A DNA stretch of 64,000 nt, from NCBI GenBank assembly GCA_037367405.1, contig JAZKJV010008262.1:176618-240617 (forward strand). The letters run 5' to 3'. Positions 36,630-49,649 of this stretch are shown in pieces. The position numbers and the translations under genes were made by a program. The notes below the pieces were generated by a model. The model did not search any database, was not told where the DNA came from, and worked only from the letters and a program-made list of their open reading frames with translations. How positions within the stretch are numbered: the first letter of the stretch is position 1; each line of letters opens with the position of its first letter. The stretch is from Ottelia alismoides. Taxonomy: Eukaryota > Streptophyta > Magnoliopsida > Alismatales > Hydrocharitaceae.

Positions 36630-38298
36630 CTCTCTGCATCAGTACCGCTCCCAGGCCATCTCCTGAAAGCGCATGTGTAAACTGCATAGTCCTGAGTACC
36701 TGATGGAAGTACAAGAATGGGAACAATCGTCTGCCTCTCCTTCAGTGTCCTGAAAGCATGCTCACAAGAGTCGTTCCAAATGAAAGGAACTCCCTTCTGC
36801 TCAACTATGTCAGGTGAAGAACAATCCGCATAAAGCCATTAATGAAGTGTCTGTAATAGCCGCCAACCCAAGGAAACTGCGGATCTGAGTGGCCGTCTTG
36901 GGCTGCTCCTAAGATATAACCACCTCAATCTTCACAGGATCAACTGTGATTACTGCCCTAGAAATGACATGCCCAAGGAATGATACATGGGATAACCAAA
37001 ACTCGTACTTGCTCATCTTGGAAAACAACATGTGTTCTCGAAATGTACCATGGACTACCTTGAAATCATTTATGTGGTCCCACTCATTCTGAGAATATAT
37101 CAACACATCATCAATGAAAACGACCACCAACTTGTCCAGGTACAGATGGAAAATCCTGGTCATCAAGTACATGAATGCGAAAGGGGCATTCATGAGCCCA
37201 AATGGCATCACAACGAACTTATAGTGTCCATATCGAGTCCTGAACATTGTTTTCAAGATGTCAGACTCCCGAACCCTCAACTGATGGAAGCCAGACTGGA
37301 GGTCCATCTTTGAAAACACCGAAGATCCATGTAGGTGGTCAAACAATTCATCAATGCATGGCAGAGGATAATGCTTCTTCAGCTTCCTCTTATTTAGATA
37401 CCGGCAGTCAATGCACAACCTCATGGATTCATCCTTCTTCCTGACAGAGAGGATAGGAGCATCTCGAGGTGAAGTGCTCGGTCTCACAAAACCCAAGTTA
37501 AGTAGCCCATGCAACTGTACCTTCAGCTCTGTCAACTCATCTGGTGCCATGAGATCTAGAGACATTGAGATTGGCTATGTATTAGGCAACAACGTGATCT
37601 CAAACTCAATTTCTCTCTACCTCTATCTCTCTCTCTCGGGCGGCAAACTAGCAAGTAATTGGGGACCACATCGGGGTAGTCTGACACCTTCTTGATGGCC
37701 TGGGACATCATCTTTCTCTCAGGCTCCTCCTGAACAAATGCTAGAAAGGTATCACATCCCTGGTCAAAAAATCTTTAAGCTCTCAATACTGAGATGTATT
37801 CCATCTTGGAGTCATGTATGGTACCCTCAAAAGTGGACTCAAGAAAATTTGAAATCCTAAGCATAATCGTCTTCAGAAAGCAGTCAACCAAGGTATGATG
37901 AGCTAACAACCAATCCACGCCCAAAATCAGGTCAAACTCATCAAGCTGCAGTAAAAGACAATCCACGATCATCTTGTGACGACCAATCAATACTAGTAGG
38001 CCTCTAACCATCAATTTTCACGAATATTTGGTTACCTGGCCATTGATGAAATATGGAGGATCTATGACCTCTACAGCTCTACATAATGAATCTACTAATG
38101 TCGAGGCAATGAATGAATGGGTCACGTCAAAATAAAACAAAACATGGAAAGGATGACCTAAGACTAAGACCATACCTTTCACTACAATAGTTGTTGAACG
38201 CTGAGATCAGTACATGAAGAAGTCCCTACCTCGTTTGTACAATGTTCGAACCGGCCGCATTATGTGTATGTCTTTACAACCTCCTGAAGTTGGAGTTT
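36630..38298 (-). pseudogene. Chromovirus-type Ty3/gypsy pol fragment (protease, reverse transcriptase, start of RNase H)
   Basis: On the minus strand: a protease segment with FDLILGVDWL (about 37950), then reverse transcriptase with [60 protein letters not shown], the active-site [11 protein letters not shown] (about 37110) and [10 protein letters not shown] 218-codon frame covers 37565-36909. It then decays, with stops and a garbled RNase H start, to the LTR-3 boundary. This differs clearly from the Athila pol and resembles Tekay/CRM/Reina-type chromoviruses. Both ends are cut by LTR insertions (36624 and 38299). Protease and reverse transcriptase are in different frames or separated by stops; inactive. 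Confidence 0.88.
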
Positions 38299-41197
38299 GA
38301 TGAATCCACGATTCATGGTGTTTTTTGTCGTATTCTGTCTTAAAACCCTTAACAAATGCATGTTATATCCATTAATTCTCATTTCTAATCAAAACATCAT
38401 TAATGAATGAAAATGTATTTTTACGTATTAAGAACATGTAAATAAATAAAAGAATAAAAAGAAAGAAAAATAAAAGGAGGTGAATTGCAAATATGTACAA
38501 TATGACTAAATTAAATATAAATATAGCAGAAGGATATATTTATATAACCTAGCTCCCAAGACCAAGTCAGTATGGATTGGTCAACAAACAATAAAGTAGG
38601 TGAAGATAAGGAAGACAAAAAACAAAAACAATATTCCTTATTTATCCATTATTTACCAAAATTTTATCTATTTTTAATTAATTCATTTATATATATTTCA
38701 CCAAAATCTTCTCCTATGTATTCTTAAAAATGTATATAAAAATATAAAAATCATAAAAAAATCCTAATTGTATATATGCCAAGAAATCCAACTTTCAAAT
38801 TGTCATTTTTTCAACTTCCGAACCTCATAAGTTCTTCATACGAACTCCAATTTTCTTCTACTCATGTTTAAAGTTTATAAAATAATATTATCTTTCTGAA
38901 TATGATTTCACTAAAATCGGAGTTCGTTTTGCAAAAAAATCAGTTTTAGAACCTAATGACAATTGGGTTTCTAGGCTACTTATTTTATTATGAATACTAT
39001 TTATAGTATCATTGATTTTATAATTTTTAATTATTTTATTTATATTGTAATTTATCTATAAATTATTTTAGAATTTAAAACCATTGTCTACTATTTTAGA
39101 TAATTAAAAATCCTAATTTATAGATGAAATTGATTGTGGTATATATATAGGTATGTATGTATTAATATTTACAAACTAATTTATTAAAATCTATAAAAAT
39201 TCACACTACTCTTATTTATTATTCTATTAATTAATAAAATATAAAACTAATATAGTCTTTATTAAATTATTAAAAATACATAACCTATTTATCAAATATA
39301 CTATACATATATGTATTAATATTATATTTGTATTTCATAAAATATTTATTATTTATAGAAATAAATTATTCCATAATTTAGCTAAATTAATTATCCACAT
39401 TTCTTATTTTTACACTTATTTAAAATAAAACCATTTATTATTTATAAGCTATTTACTAATCTATTTACTTAGTCTGGCCTATGAGGTACTGACACGTGTT
39501 CATAGCAGCCCCGGAGCTGCTCGAGCTCGAGCAGCGCCAGCTCTTGAGCGATGACATGAGAAACTTCATCTCCTCCTCCTCCAGGTGATTGGTCTAGGTA
39601 TATACTCCTTCCCTTCCATGTCCATCTTCTTCCTTGTTTCTTCTTTCTCCCTTGTTTTCTTCCTCCCATCGCAGTACACATCTGCCCTTTGCCTTCCACC
39701 CACACCGGTCAACGTCGCCATCGTTCCTCCCTCATCTGCCCGTCAATCCCACACCACCTCCTCGGTCGACCCTCGACTCTAGCCACTAGCATCAGCCGCC
39801 CGCAGGAGCCCAGCCTCCTTGGCCTTTGCTCCTAGGCCACATTCGACCGCCGAGCCCGCAGCCCTTTCGTAGAGCCCCAGCTCCGCTCCGCCTTCGCCTT
39901 CACCCTTGTCGAGCGCCACCGAGGAGCCTCTCCAATGCCCTGGATATGCGCCTTCCGATTGGACCCATGTACTCACTACCCCGTGCCACCGTCTTCCGCC
40001 TGCGGCGAGCGTAACCATAGCTACTCCTTCACCATCGACAATCCCACTCACGCTCACTGCTCGCAATGGCCGGCACTCTACCCCGCCTGATCTCTAACAC
40101 TATCTGCCTGCCTCGACCCGCACTCCAGCTCTGCCTCGGACAATGTGCCCACACCAGTCGCCCAATCTGCCCCTTACGCGAGGAGCATGTGGAGCAGGGG
40201 TAATTTTCATCCTCGCCCCTAAGCTCCAGCAAATCACAAGATGACCCCTCACCAGCTTCCTGGCGTCAACGTCACATGCCCTGTATGTGAGCAGTGTGAA
40301 AATTGTGTTTGACCCCCTCAAGGTCTTGGTAATTCCATTTAGGTCCTTATTCACTACAGTTTTTTTATTTGTTTTTCATATTGCATTGAGAACCGTCACT
40401 TTATGTCTTCATTTGAACTATCATTTATCATCCATTTTTAATTCCAAAAATATTTTGTTGTAGACCAATTTATTCTCTACTTTGTGGTTAGTTACTAGTA
40501 TTTTTCTGAGCTATGTTTGATTTAATTTAAATAAATTGATGGAAATTAACATATTTTACCCACTGCGTGCTGTTTAATTCATATTAGATTATTCTATACT
40601 CCCAAATTTTCTAAAAAATCACATTAGATAGATTTAATTATTAACTATATACTTAGTATTTTAAGGAGATAAAGTTGTTTTGGATACCTCTTAGATAGAC
40701 CTGTCTAGAATAATTTTATTTTTGATAAATAATTAAGTTTACTATTTATAAAATTTAACTTTCTCAAAATCACAGTCTACATTTTTAATTCACAATAAAT
40801 TCATTTTGATTCTAAAATGCCAAAAAATTACAATAGCCTTATTTTGCTTATTTTCAAATTTTGGCCAAGTTTTAGGATTTTTGGAGATCATTTGATTGAA
40901 GTTTGTATTTTAGTCCTCAAACTTTAACGAAATTATATTTTCACCATTAATTGCATAAAAAATATCAAAAAAAACCACTTTAAATGCCACACACTAAGTT
41001 TCTTAAATCGAGCTTTAAGTTGTTCCTTTGCCCCCTTGAGTCGACCTTGAGGCTTGCTTAGGTTAAATAAACACATGGCCACCCATTGCTTAAATCAATT
41101 AAATTAATTATTTACGCAGTGAATTTTTTATTGATTCTCAAGTACCAGACTGCAACGTAAAATAAATAAATTAAATAGGGTATTTTCCGGGTCGTCA
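38299..41197 (+). mobile_element. Athila-type solo LTR or LTR remnant ('LTR-4')
   Basis: Starts TGATGAATCCACGATTCAT; early sequence resembles LTR-1 (AACAAATGCATG, a GACCAAG..AG..ATGG block, GATAAGG). GC-rich core 39470-40250, then a tail with AACTTTAACGAAATTATATTTTCACC-like wording as in the B family (split here for length) and a CCAGACTGCAACG block near 41145 that matches ACCCGACTGCAACG near the end of B LTRs. Probable end GGGTCGTCA at 41197, giving 2899 bp. Flanks GAGTT and AGTGT do not match, so I cannot confirm a simple solo insertion. Confidence 0.6.
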
Positions 41198-41486
41198 AGT
41201 GTCGGGGACATTTATGATAATCTCCTATGGTTTAGTCAGCGGGGACGATCTCAACCATCCCCTTTGGCTCTAATTGACGGGCCGGTCGTAATCATCTTCG
41301 AAATTGTAATCAAAGGGGATGGTCATGATCATCCCCTATGCTTAAATATAGAGGACGCTGATAAACATCGTCCAGTATGGCAAATGGGACGCGATATGTC
41401 GACTGTCCCTTTTGATCAAAGGGGACAGTCTTCCCATCAGAGGGGACAGATGTTGATCGTCGCATTTTCTATATTTCTCTGTAGTG
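41198..41486 (-). mobile_element. CACTA (EnSpm-type) transposon terminus
   Basis: The minus strand starts CACTACAGAGAAATATAG at 41486, the hallmark of CACTA transposon ends. Inside lie repeated subterminal motifs in both orientations: GGGGACAGTC/GGGGACAG, GGGGATGGTCATGATCATCCCC-type palindromes (written here only as a class) and GACGATCTCAACCATCCCC. Only one terminus is seen; the left side stops at the LTR-4 boundary, so this is a fragment. No transposase sequence. Confidence 0.65.
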
Positions 41487-44400
41487 ATACAACATTTATA
41501 CACACATACATGTGTGTGTATCCTAACCAATTTACCAAAAAACAACCATATCTTGAGCTCGTGAGTTCGAAATCCAATGTTTTTAGGTAAACTACCACTA
41601 ACTTTGGTTTTATGATAAAGAGAGAAAGGACTAATATGTTAGATCTGAAAAAAGGACTTCGCAAGGACCCATTCTTAAGCTACTTCGCTTTCTCTTTTAT
41701 TCTCATCCTAACTCATGATGACCGGTGCAATCAAGCAACCTTTGGTCTACATGTGTTAGTTAGCTCTTCCTTTGAATTTCTATAAGTCATCGCACACACA
41801 CGTTGCACACACCCACACGTGCGTTAGGACATTTAATCCTAAAAAAATCTAGGTTCAAAAACCATGTCCTATTGAATATATAAGACAACTGCCAATATGA
41901 CGTCGGATTCCGGTGCTAAGCTAACTATTTGAAAAGGTGAAAGTCTCGATGAGCTCTACAAAACAGAGTTGACATTTGTACCATTTTGATATCACAAATT
42001 CTCCAGGTTTTGAAAACACACGGCTTCATGTTCATTGACAACAATTTTTTAAGATGCACCTTCTTTTCACGTGCTTGGATTGTTGTTTGTTATATGATAA
42101 ATCGATATGAACGATATCTAACAAATTGGCCATGTGTATCACTCGATAATGTCAATCTACTCATAAAAATCTATATTAATCAAATTTTGTTTTTTTTAAC
42201 CATGAAAGTCTCCCAGGTCACATTAGGAGGCGTGAATTACTTGAGTGTAAAGGCTAAATTTTCCTAAGTCATTCACAAACTCCAATGTGTGTGTTCCAAG
42301 TTGTTGCTTGTCACTTAATATGCTTTTAATTGTATTTGATTTTTTATTTATAAATTTTAATTTTTAGTTTTAATCAACTAGTTTTTTTAAAACTTTTAAT
42401 ATAACAATTAAGTAAAAATAAAGATAAATTTATTTATTTATTAACTATAAAAAGATTTAAATAATATATATTACATTGTTTAAATTATATATTTTTATTT
42501 CTTTTTTCTGCAAAATTTTAAAAGGAAAAGATTTTGAATATATATATATAAAGGAAAAAATGTTTTGCAATAAAACAAATGATAAATATATATTTAATAT
42601 TTTGTGTATTTTATTTTAATTTTTTGGTTATTTTCAAAATTGGGATTAAAAAAAAGAAGAAACAAAGTTTTAAAAATGGATTTGAGGCAAAAAAATAGGA
42701 GATTTAAAATTGATTTCTCCTTTAAAATTGCCCGTCAATTTTTTAAAACTAACTTAATTAGATAATACATAAATAATAAGTTTTCAAAAACACTGTTTTT
42801 ATATTTTTAGAAATTATTTTGTTTATTTTATTGTTTTTTAATAGCTTTGAACTGATTTGTATTTTATGGGTACACATAAAATAAAATATAAATAAAAGAT
42901 ATCAGAAATTAGTTTATAGATTGAGAGTTTACTTCAAATTTTTGAAAATTTTGAAAGGGAAATTTTAAAAAAATCAAAAACCACAAAATCTCAAAATGTG
43001 CTTATGCAAGTTTTAAGTATAGCAGTTGAGATCAAAAAAATATGCAAAAAATGCAACATTTAGAGTGTAGGAAGGTCTACTGCAGAATATTTTAATTTTT
43101 CAAAAAATTACAATATAAGCTCTAGAAAAATCAAACAAGTAATCCACAAATTAACACACAAATATGTAAGATCCATTTTTCAATATTTTTAGATGTTTAA
43201 GTTGAAAAGTTTTTATTCAAAGCATGTAGATATGTCGATATCAAAACAATATGATATACCTATGATTTTAGAGGGAATAAACAAAGCTCAAATTGATGTT
43301 TAAGTAAAAAATTCACCTCTCTTATTATAGCTTCAATTAAAATGAAGTTGTGACATTTGAAAGATCATGAATTCAACATTCATACAACATTTAGAAAATT
43401 AAAACTAAAACTCTGCAATGCAGGATATAACATTCTAATCTCAGGGGCACTTCTTCAAAACTAGGTTCAATATGAAAGAACAACACAAACCAACAGAGAT
43501 TTATCTGTGATTAAATGGGGTGCGGGGGTATGCTTGTTATTGTCCAATCCTCACATGAGATGCATGTGACCTCCAAGCGGGTTCATATAAGTTTCTTCAA
43601 CACATGGAGAGCATCAACATAAATTGTCAAAGTCACGTGCAGAACGCGCATTAATAGAGCTAGAAAAGAAGGGTTGATGCAAGTCGCTCCTTGGATCTGA
43701 CAGTGAGGATGTGTGCTTGCTGCAACGGTTAGGATGGAAAGGGGTGTTCGGATGATGGGTGTTGTGCATTGAATAGAACGAAGGATGTTGTGCGTCGAGG
43801 CCCCTCAATGTTTTTCCTCTTCATCAACATGCAGGTGGCTGCCAATGGCAAGAGCTGATGCAGATGATGGGTGTTGTCCAGAGGATAAAGCAATGAAGCA
43901 CGGGTGTAGAAGAGATGATGGATTAAAGGGGCAGTTGATCTAGGTCAACGGTTCAATGGTCTGATGTGGCGAGGCAGACCAACCAAAGTGAGGAGGAGCA
44001 AGGGTCCTACGATTCTAGGACAATGCTGGTGAATTGAAAAATTCAAGTAGAAAGGAAGAGAGCATACAAAAATGAAACGAGACACCCCATATCCTTAATT
44101 AGGAATAAAGACATAAATACAAAAAAATCCATATCCTCTAATTTCCCTTAAAAAAGGAGTAATTTACGAAGAAAAATCACCATCAACAAAATCAAGACAC
44201 GTGTAGAACTCCAATGGTCATTGGAAACGAAGAAAAGAATGAATAAATGGAAAATAGAATTACAAGGAGCATGTAATACACACCCTCGATGTACAAATCT
44301 ACGAAAATGTGGAATTTTAAGAGCAGCAGGAAGCCACACAGCGCTCTTCTTTTTACAAAAGCCCGGCTCAAGTCAACTAAAGAAGATCGATCCCTTTTAT

Positions 44401-44491
44401 CTGCAAGAACTAGCTCCAAGTTTGAATCAATGCACATAATGAACTCATCCATCAGGGTATATACATTCGAATGGCTGGCTTTGCGACTGTG
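41487..44491. other. Intergenic AT-rich stretch downstream of the NIPA gene
   Basis: I see no supported gene. 42250-43330 is very AT-rich. 43600-44040 is a GC-richer segment with wording like the GC cores of the long LTRs (CAACGGTTCAATGGTCTGATG, split from longer homology), possibly an old LTR remnant. The 3' untranslated region of the minus-strand gene should lie just left of 44492; no clear polyadenylation signal stands out. Confidence 0.45.
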
Positions 44492-47400
44492 TTAGACGTG
44501 GTTGTCTGAACATGGCAATGCTACAAAGTAATCTTCATCGAGAACTGTTGCATCATTTACACCGCCTTTGCCGATGTACCATGAGACTGAATCTGCGAAA
44601 AATGAAGGCAAGATGTTGATACAAGTTTATTTTGACAATCAGCAAGCTTGCAAGAATACATAGAAGACTGAAATCCCCCTAGGTCCACATATGACAGCGT
44701 AAGCTTGAAACAGCATCAAATATTTCCTTCTCTTCTATGAACCAAATCATATTCCCAGATAAGATGCAACATGAATGATTTAATATGGTCAACATCCCAT
44801 GAGACCACCAGATGGGTAAGCAAAGAAGGGAGTAACTGCTTCTGTTCATAATTAAATAGAACTAAAATTGGATTGTCATTTCTGCCACAAAGATCTCCCT
44901 TGAAATGGACCTATCAATTAAAGAGAACCAGACACTGGTTTTGGACATTAGTCTTTGTGATATCTAATACCCACTGCACAGTTAGCAAGTGCCTATTTTC
45001 ATCATAGATTTTTCTGTAAGGGGTCGAGAGAGACAACTTAAGTTGGAAAGCATATACTATATTGCTAGTTGGGTATAAACAGAAAATATCCTCTTGTGAT
45101 GGGCATGTAGTAGTGTTTATCTTCAAATAGCTTCAATATAACGCGCAGGCTGAAAGTGACAGAAAAGTCAACTTCATTATCCTCAATGTGGACTTCCTTT
45201 TAAAAAGAAACAGAAAGAAAAAGCAAGTTCAGAACTCGGACATACCCCGGGACACATCGGCTCGCTGTTATTTCTTGTGAGAAATAACGGAAATAATAAC
45301 TAAGATTAAGATGCAATCTACATGAAGTGACAGATATTTAATTATAATGGTTGTTCTTAAGCCGCAGATCAAAGCATCAAACAAATTTTAAAAGAACGAC
45401 ATGGAACCACTCTCCATATGCCTTGGCAATTTAGCAATGTTCATTGTTAAGATAGGGACTTGGGGCATCAAATTAGGAAAGATGACAGTCATGGAGTAAA
45501 CCAAAGTGCTGATGCTACAAAGTTGTCTGAATATAAAGGCATGGACAGCATTTAAAGTTGAAACTTGTCAGAGCATCTTTCCATCAGCTTGAAAGAATAT
45601 GCCAATATAGACATGACATTGGGGGATAATTATGCTCCTCGTACCTGTGCGAGTGATTTCCTGCTCTTTAGTTGTGTGCAATAAGATTGTCCCGGAAATA
45701 ACAGTTATAAAGCCACACAATTCAGATGTTATACTGCTTACATTTTGGCCAGACCAGTCCTACAAAACCAAATTTTGGTTTTTATTAATTTCATGAAAAA
45801 AAATAAATGAACATTCCCACAAAAGAATTAGTGCCAAAAGAGTGGGTTGTACCTTAAACATTATTACACTGGCAATTATGGTCAGAGTTGTAAACATCAC
45901 ATAATAAATTGGGGAGACGATCGCTGTGTTGAAAGTATCTAGTGCCTGAAGAATAATATGGTCAGAACTATTTTCAATAAAGTAATATGAATTCGGTAGT
46001 GAGCAGCTGTTTATTGATAAAAAAAGCTCAAAGCAAGAGTTCCAGTTCCATGCCAGATGGAAAGCACCACAGGCATAAAATCAATCATTAATATTCGCTG
46101 TAATCACTCTTGTGATCCTCCAAGAGCGGCATATTTTGCATAAACCAATAAAGGAAAAATACTGGGAAATTGAGAAGTTGTGACTAAGTTTAATTTCTGG
46201 AAATTGAATAGTTGTGGCAACAACTAACTGTTAACAGCTGATGCTAAAATTGGTTCCATTTTTCTAGTAAAAATCAGAAATCAAACAAGTTTCTGACAGA
46301 GATCATACAATTAGTAATACTACTTTTTTGTCAAAATATGTGCCTGAGAAATAATTTCCGCATGTGGAATTCTGCAGTGGATAAATGTTATGACTTCTCC
46401 AGAAATTACTTACAATGTGGAGGAAGTTGCTAAATATTTCTGTCAAAATTAGACGAAGATTTAAAAGTATTAAAAGAAGAAGAAAGAAACCACAGCATAC
46501 CCTCACAAGTTGCACAACACACACACATATATCAAAATACATTTTTATCTAAATTCTAATACAATACATGTAATATGTAAAAGTTATATTTTGTTATTGC
46601 ATATAAAAATCATTTGGGGATCAATTTGAAATGGAAGTATCGCATATATAAAATATCACAAAAAAACAAGTTCAAATTAAAAGTAAGATATCAGCATTGA
46701 TTTATATAGCACACCTGATTTTTTCATAGTTGATTGAGTTATTTTGTTGGCATATATCTCCTTGGAGCATATCCGAGTTTTCCAGAGATCTCGAAGGAAA
46801 GTATATAGGCACGATACTATTTGGATTTATAAAAATAACTTAAATTTATCAAAACTCATAAAACCAAATGAGCGGAAATGGGCATTGAACTCATGTCCCT
46901 TAGCCCAAGGCCTCCTCAGTGCAAGAAACCGCTACACTAAATTCTCCACCAATAACTTAGTTAAGGTGAATGCCCCTACATATATTATTGGATCATCTAG
47001 AAATGCAGACTAAGATCCACAGAAAGCATGCCCATGGGCCACTAGGTTCCTCCATCATGGTAGTCATGTGAAAAAAAACTTTGAACAATTGAAAATTGCT
47101 TTAAAGCAAAATAAAATAAAAATATTTGAGGATCCACAATTGAGGGTAAAAATATACAGCAGTAGCTCCTATATGGATAAGATAACATGTCCTGCAAACA
47201 ATGTGGTTATTAAATATCACATCATTATGGAGAGTACAGGTTCATGATGGAAGCTTTTTTCCCCAGAAGAATTGCCATGCCGACCTTAAACTCATAGCTT
47301 CCAATTAGAAAAACGATATGGTTCATAATTAAAGAAATTTACGGAAAAGATCCAAATCCTCCAGAACTAGTGAGATGAGACCTCCACTTATAAATGCACA

Positions 47401-49586
47401 TTAATCAAGATAAGGAACAGCGTTAACACTTCAATAGCTGAAACCATTTTGATAAAGATGGCTTAATTTTCCTAGAACCACAACTATACCCCAAAGCCAT
47501 CAAACTTCCCCAATCTGAGTATAGCAAATTATATTCTTTCATGCTGCTTCTGCGAAAGGAAGCTTGACCCCAATTCCCAACAACCAATAGACTACTCAAA
47601 TACATTTGTCCTCTTCCACAAGTGTAAATTTCACAATAAAGCAATTTTAAGTTCAGGATAATCTTAGGGTAAAACATCTTCTAGAAATTCCATAAAACTA
47701 GTAAAACATATGCAACGAACAATAGAGGTTCTGATTGTTAAGAAAGAACCAAGTCTTCTAATGTGCACAGATACAATTACCATTGATTTTCACGACCTAC
47801 CACCAATTCCTATCTTACTGACTCCTTAGAAGATTCTCTATTTCATCAGGTAAGGGAATCCAGCCCCTCTTAACAAGAATCTCTCTTTCAACTTAGTGAT
47901 GCTTCACATCCCTATCCAAATTGTTGCATTTAGTGAGAGCAGCATGAAGAAACCAAATCAACTTTTTTTCGCATTGCATCATTAAATTCCAAGAGCTGAA
48001 TTAAGATTTGACATTTTAGTAATGGTTCTCTATATCTAGTTGCACATCTATTAAGTAAACCTCAACAAGGACTGGCAGTTTTTCTCCATGTACAAAACTC
48101 CCATCATTTGACAGCACCACCAATAATTTCCCCCGTGGAAGAAATTCGACTCTAGTTCAGATATATAGATAATAGAACCTAATGTGATTGATTATTATGT
48201 AAAACACTTAATGTTTTGGTGTGTATTCTAATTTCTAACTGTTCGGTCAAGAATGTAAATTATATTTTTTATGAGCCAAAAAAATCAAGATAAAGAGTCC
48301 AAAACATTAAGTTGCTAGCTGCTGGATTTGTGAGAAAAAAGTCCGGTGAAGACTTCATCTGCTAGTATGACGATGAGAATGGCTTCTAAAAGACAGAAAA
48401 GACTGCTCTCTCTCCTGACTGTCAAAAGACTATTGTCTTTGTTTTAGTAACATGTTGCATTCAAATAGTTCAAAGTTCCACAATTATACAGGTATGTATC
48501 GTAAGTACAAAGTTGCATGTTTGATCAAACAGAACATACTTTTTGTCTGACCCTGTTTATAACATTAGGTCATTTTAATACCTACCCAATGGCAATGTTC
48601 AAACCCATTTACTGTAAAATGCACCGACTCACTTCTCACAAATATACGTAGATTTTGTTGCATTGGTACACCCAACATTTGAATCGATACATTTTCTTGA
48701 ACCTCTTGACAATTCAGTTTGCTGTTTTTAAAAATTGCTTGGTAATAGAAGCTCAAAGTAATGGAGGGAATTTCCAGTTTGTAGACTCAAAAGAAATATT
48801 GTTTCGCAAAAAGACCACCTCAAAAAAAGTTAAAACTCGAGAAGAAAGCTAAAAAATCCCAAGCAAAGATTCAAGAAGTTTCTTCATTACTTATTTTTTA
48901 ATGTGCAAAGCCAAAGCGTTTAGTATATCTCTTCAAAACACCAGAAAGTTCAGTTCAGAACGTATTAATCGACTAGCATACTTTCTCAGTCAACTAGTTC
49001 TACATTAAGTCAACTAATATGTTCATTGCACGGAAAGTTCAATTCAGGTCACATTAGTCGACTAACATACTTTCTCAGTCAACTAATTCTACCTAAGTCA
49101 ACTAATAAGTTCCCTGCTCCCTCTATACTTGCATCAGTACACTTTTGTGATTAGCCTATTGTTGTGATAAATTGGTAATACATCGAGCTAATACAGATAC
49201 ATCTATTTGTATGGTTTCTAACCATTTTGGTTTACTATTTTAAGTGTTATCCTTATATTCATAAGGTCTCATTTACCTATATAAGGATCCCTATGGTAGC
49301 CTAAATAAATAACTCAGCTCGCTCACACTTCGGTTTATTCTCTCCTGTGAGCTCTTAACTAAAAAGAGCTCGAGTGAAGTTCTATTCTCAATCAATGTCC
49401 AACTCCTGTCAAAATTTCTATCACCTTCACATCCTGATTTGTTCAGTTTGCGTCTTAGTTCATATTATTTTGAATGTTTTTCTTCCTGAATGAAAGGAGA
49501 ACTCCTAAAGAACTGCATGTTAAATTTGTAGTAAGGCTTACAGCCTTACACTACATCAGATGTAGTTCTTATGGTGGAGTTTGTAA

Positions 49587-49649
<63 letters not shown>

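Noticed and set aside
41264..41590. 108-codon open frame near the CACTA end
   Set aside because: It spans subterminal repeats and the transposon end and has no recognisable domain.
43614..44452. Possible extra exons or a small gene next to the NIPA 3' end
   Set aside because: The NIPA reading frame ends cleanly at 44492 and the short frames beyond it have no family match; the region is probably 3' UTR and old LTR-like sequence.
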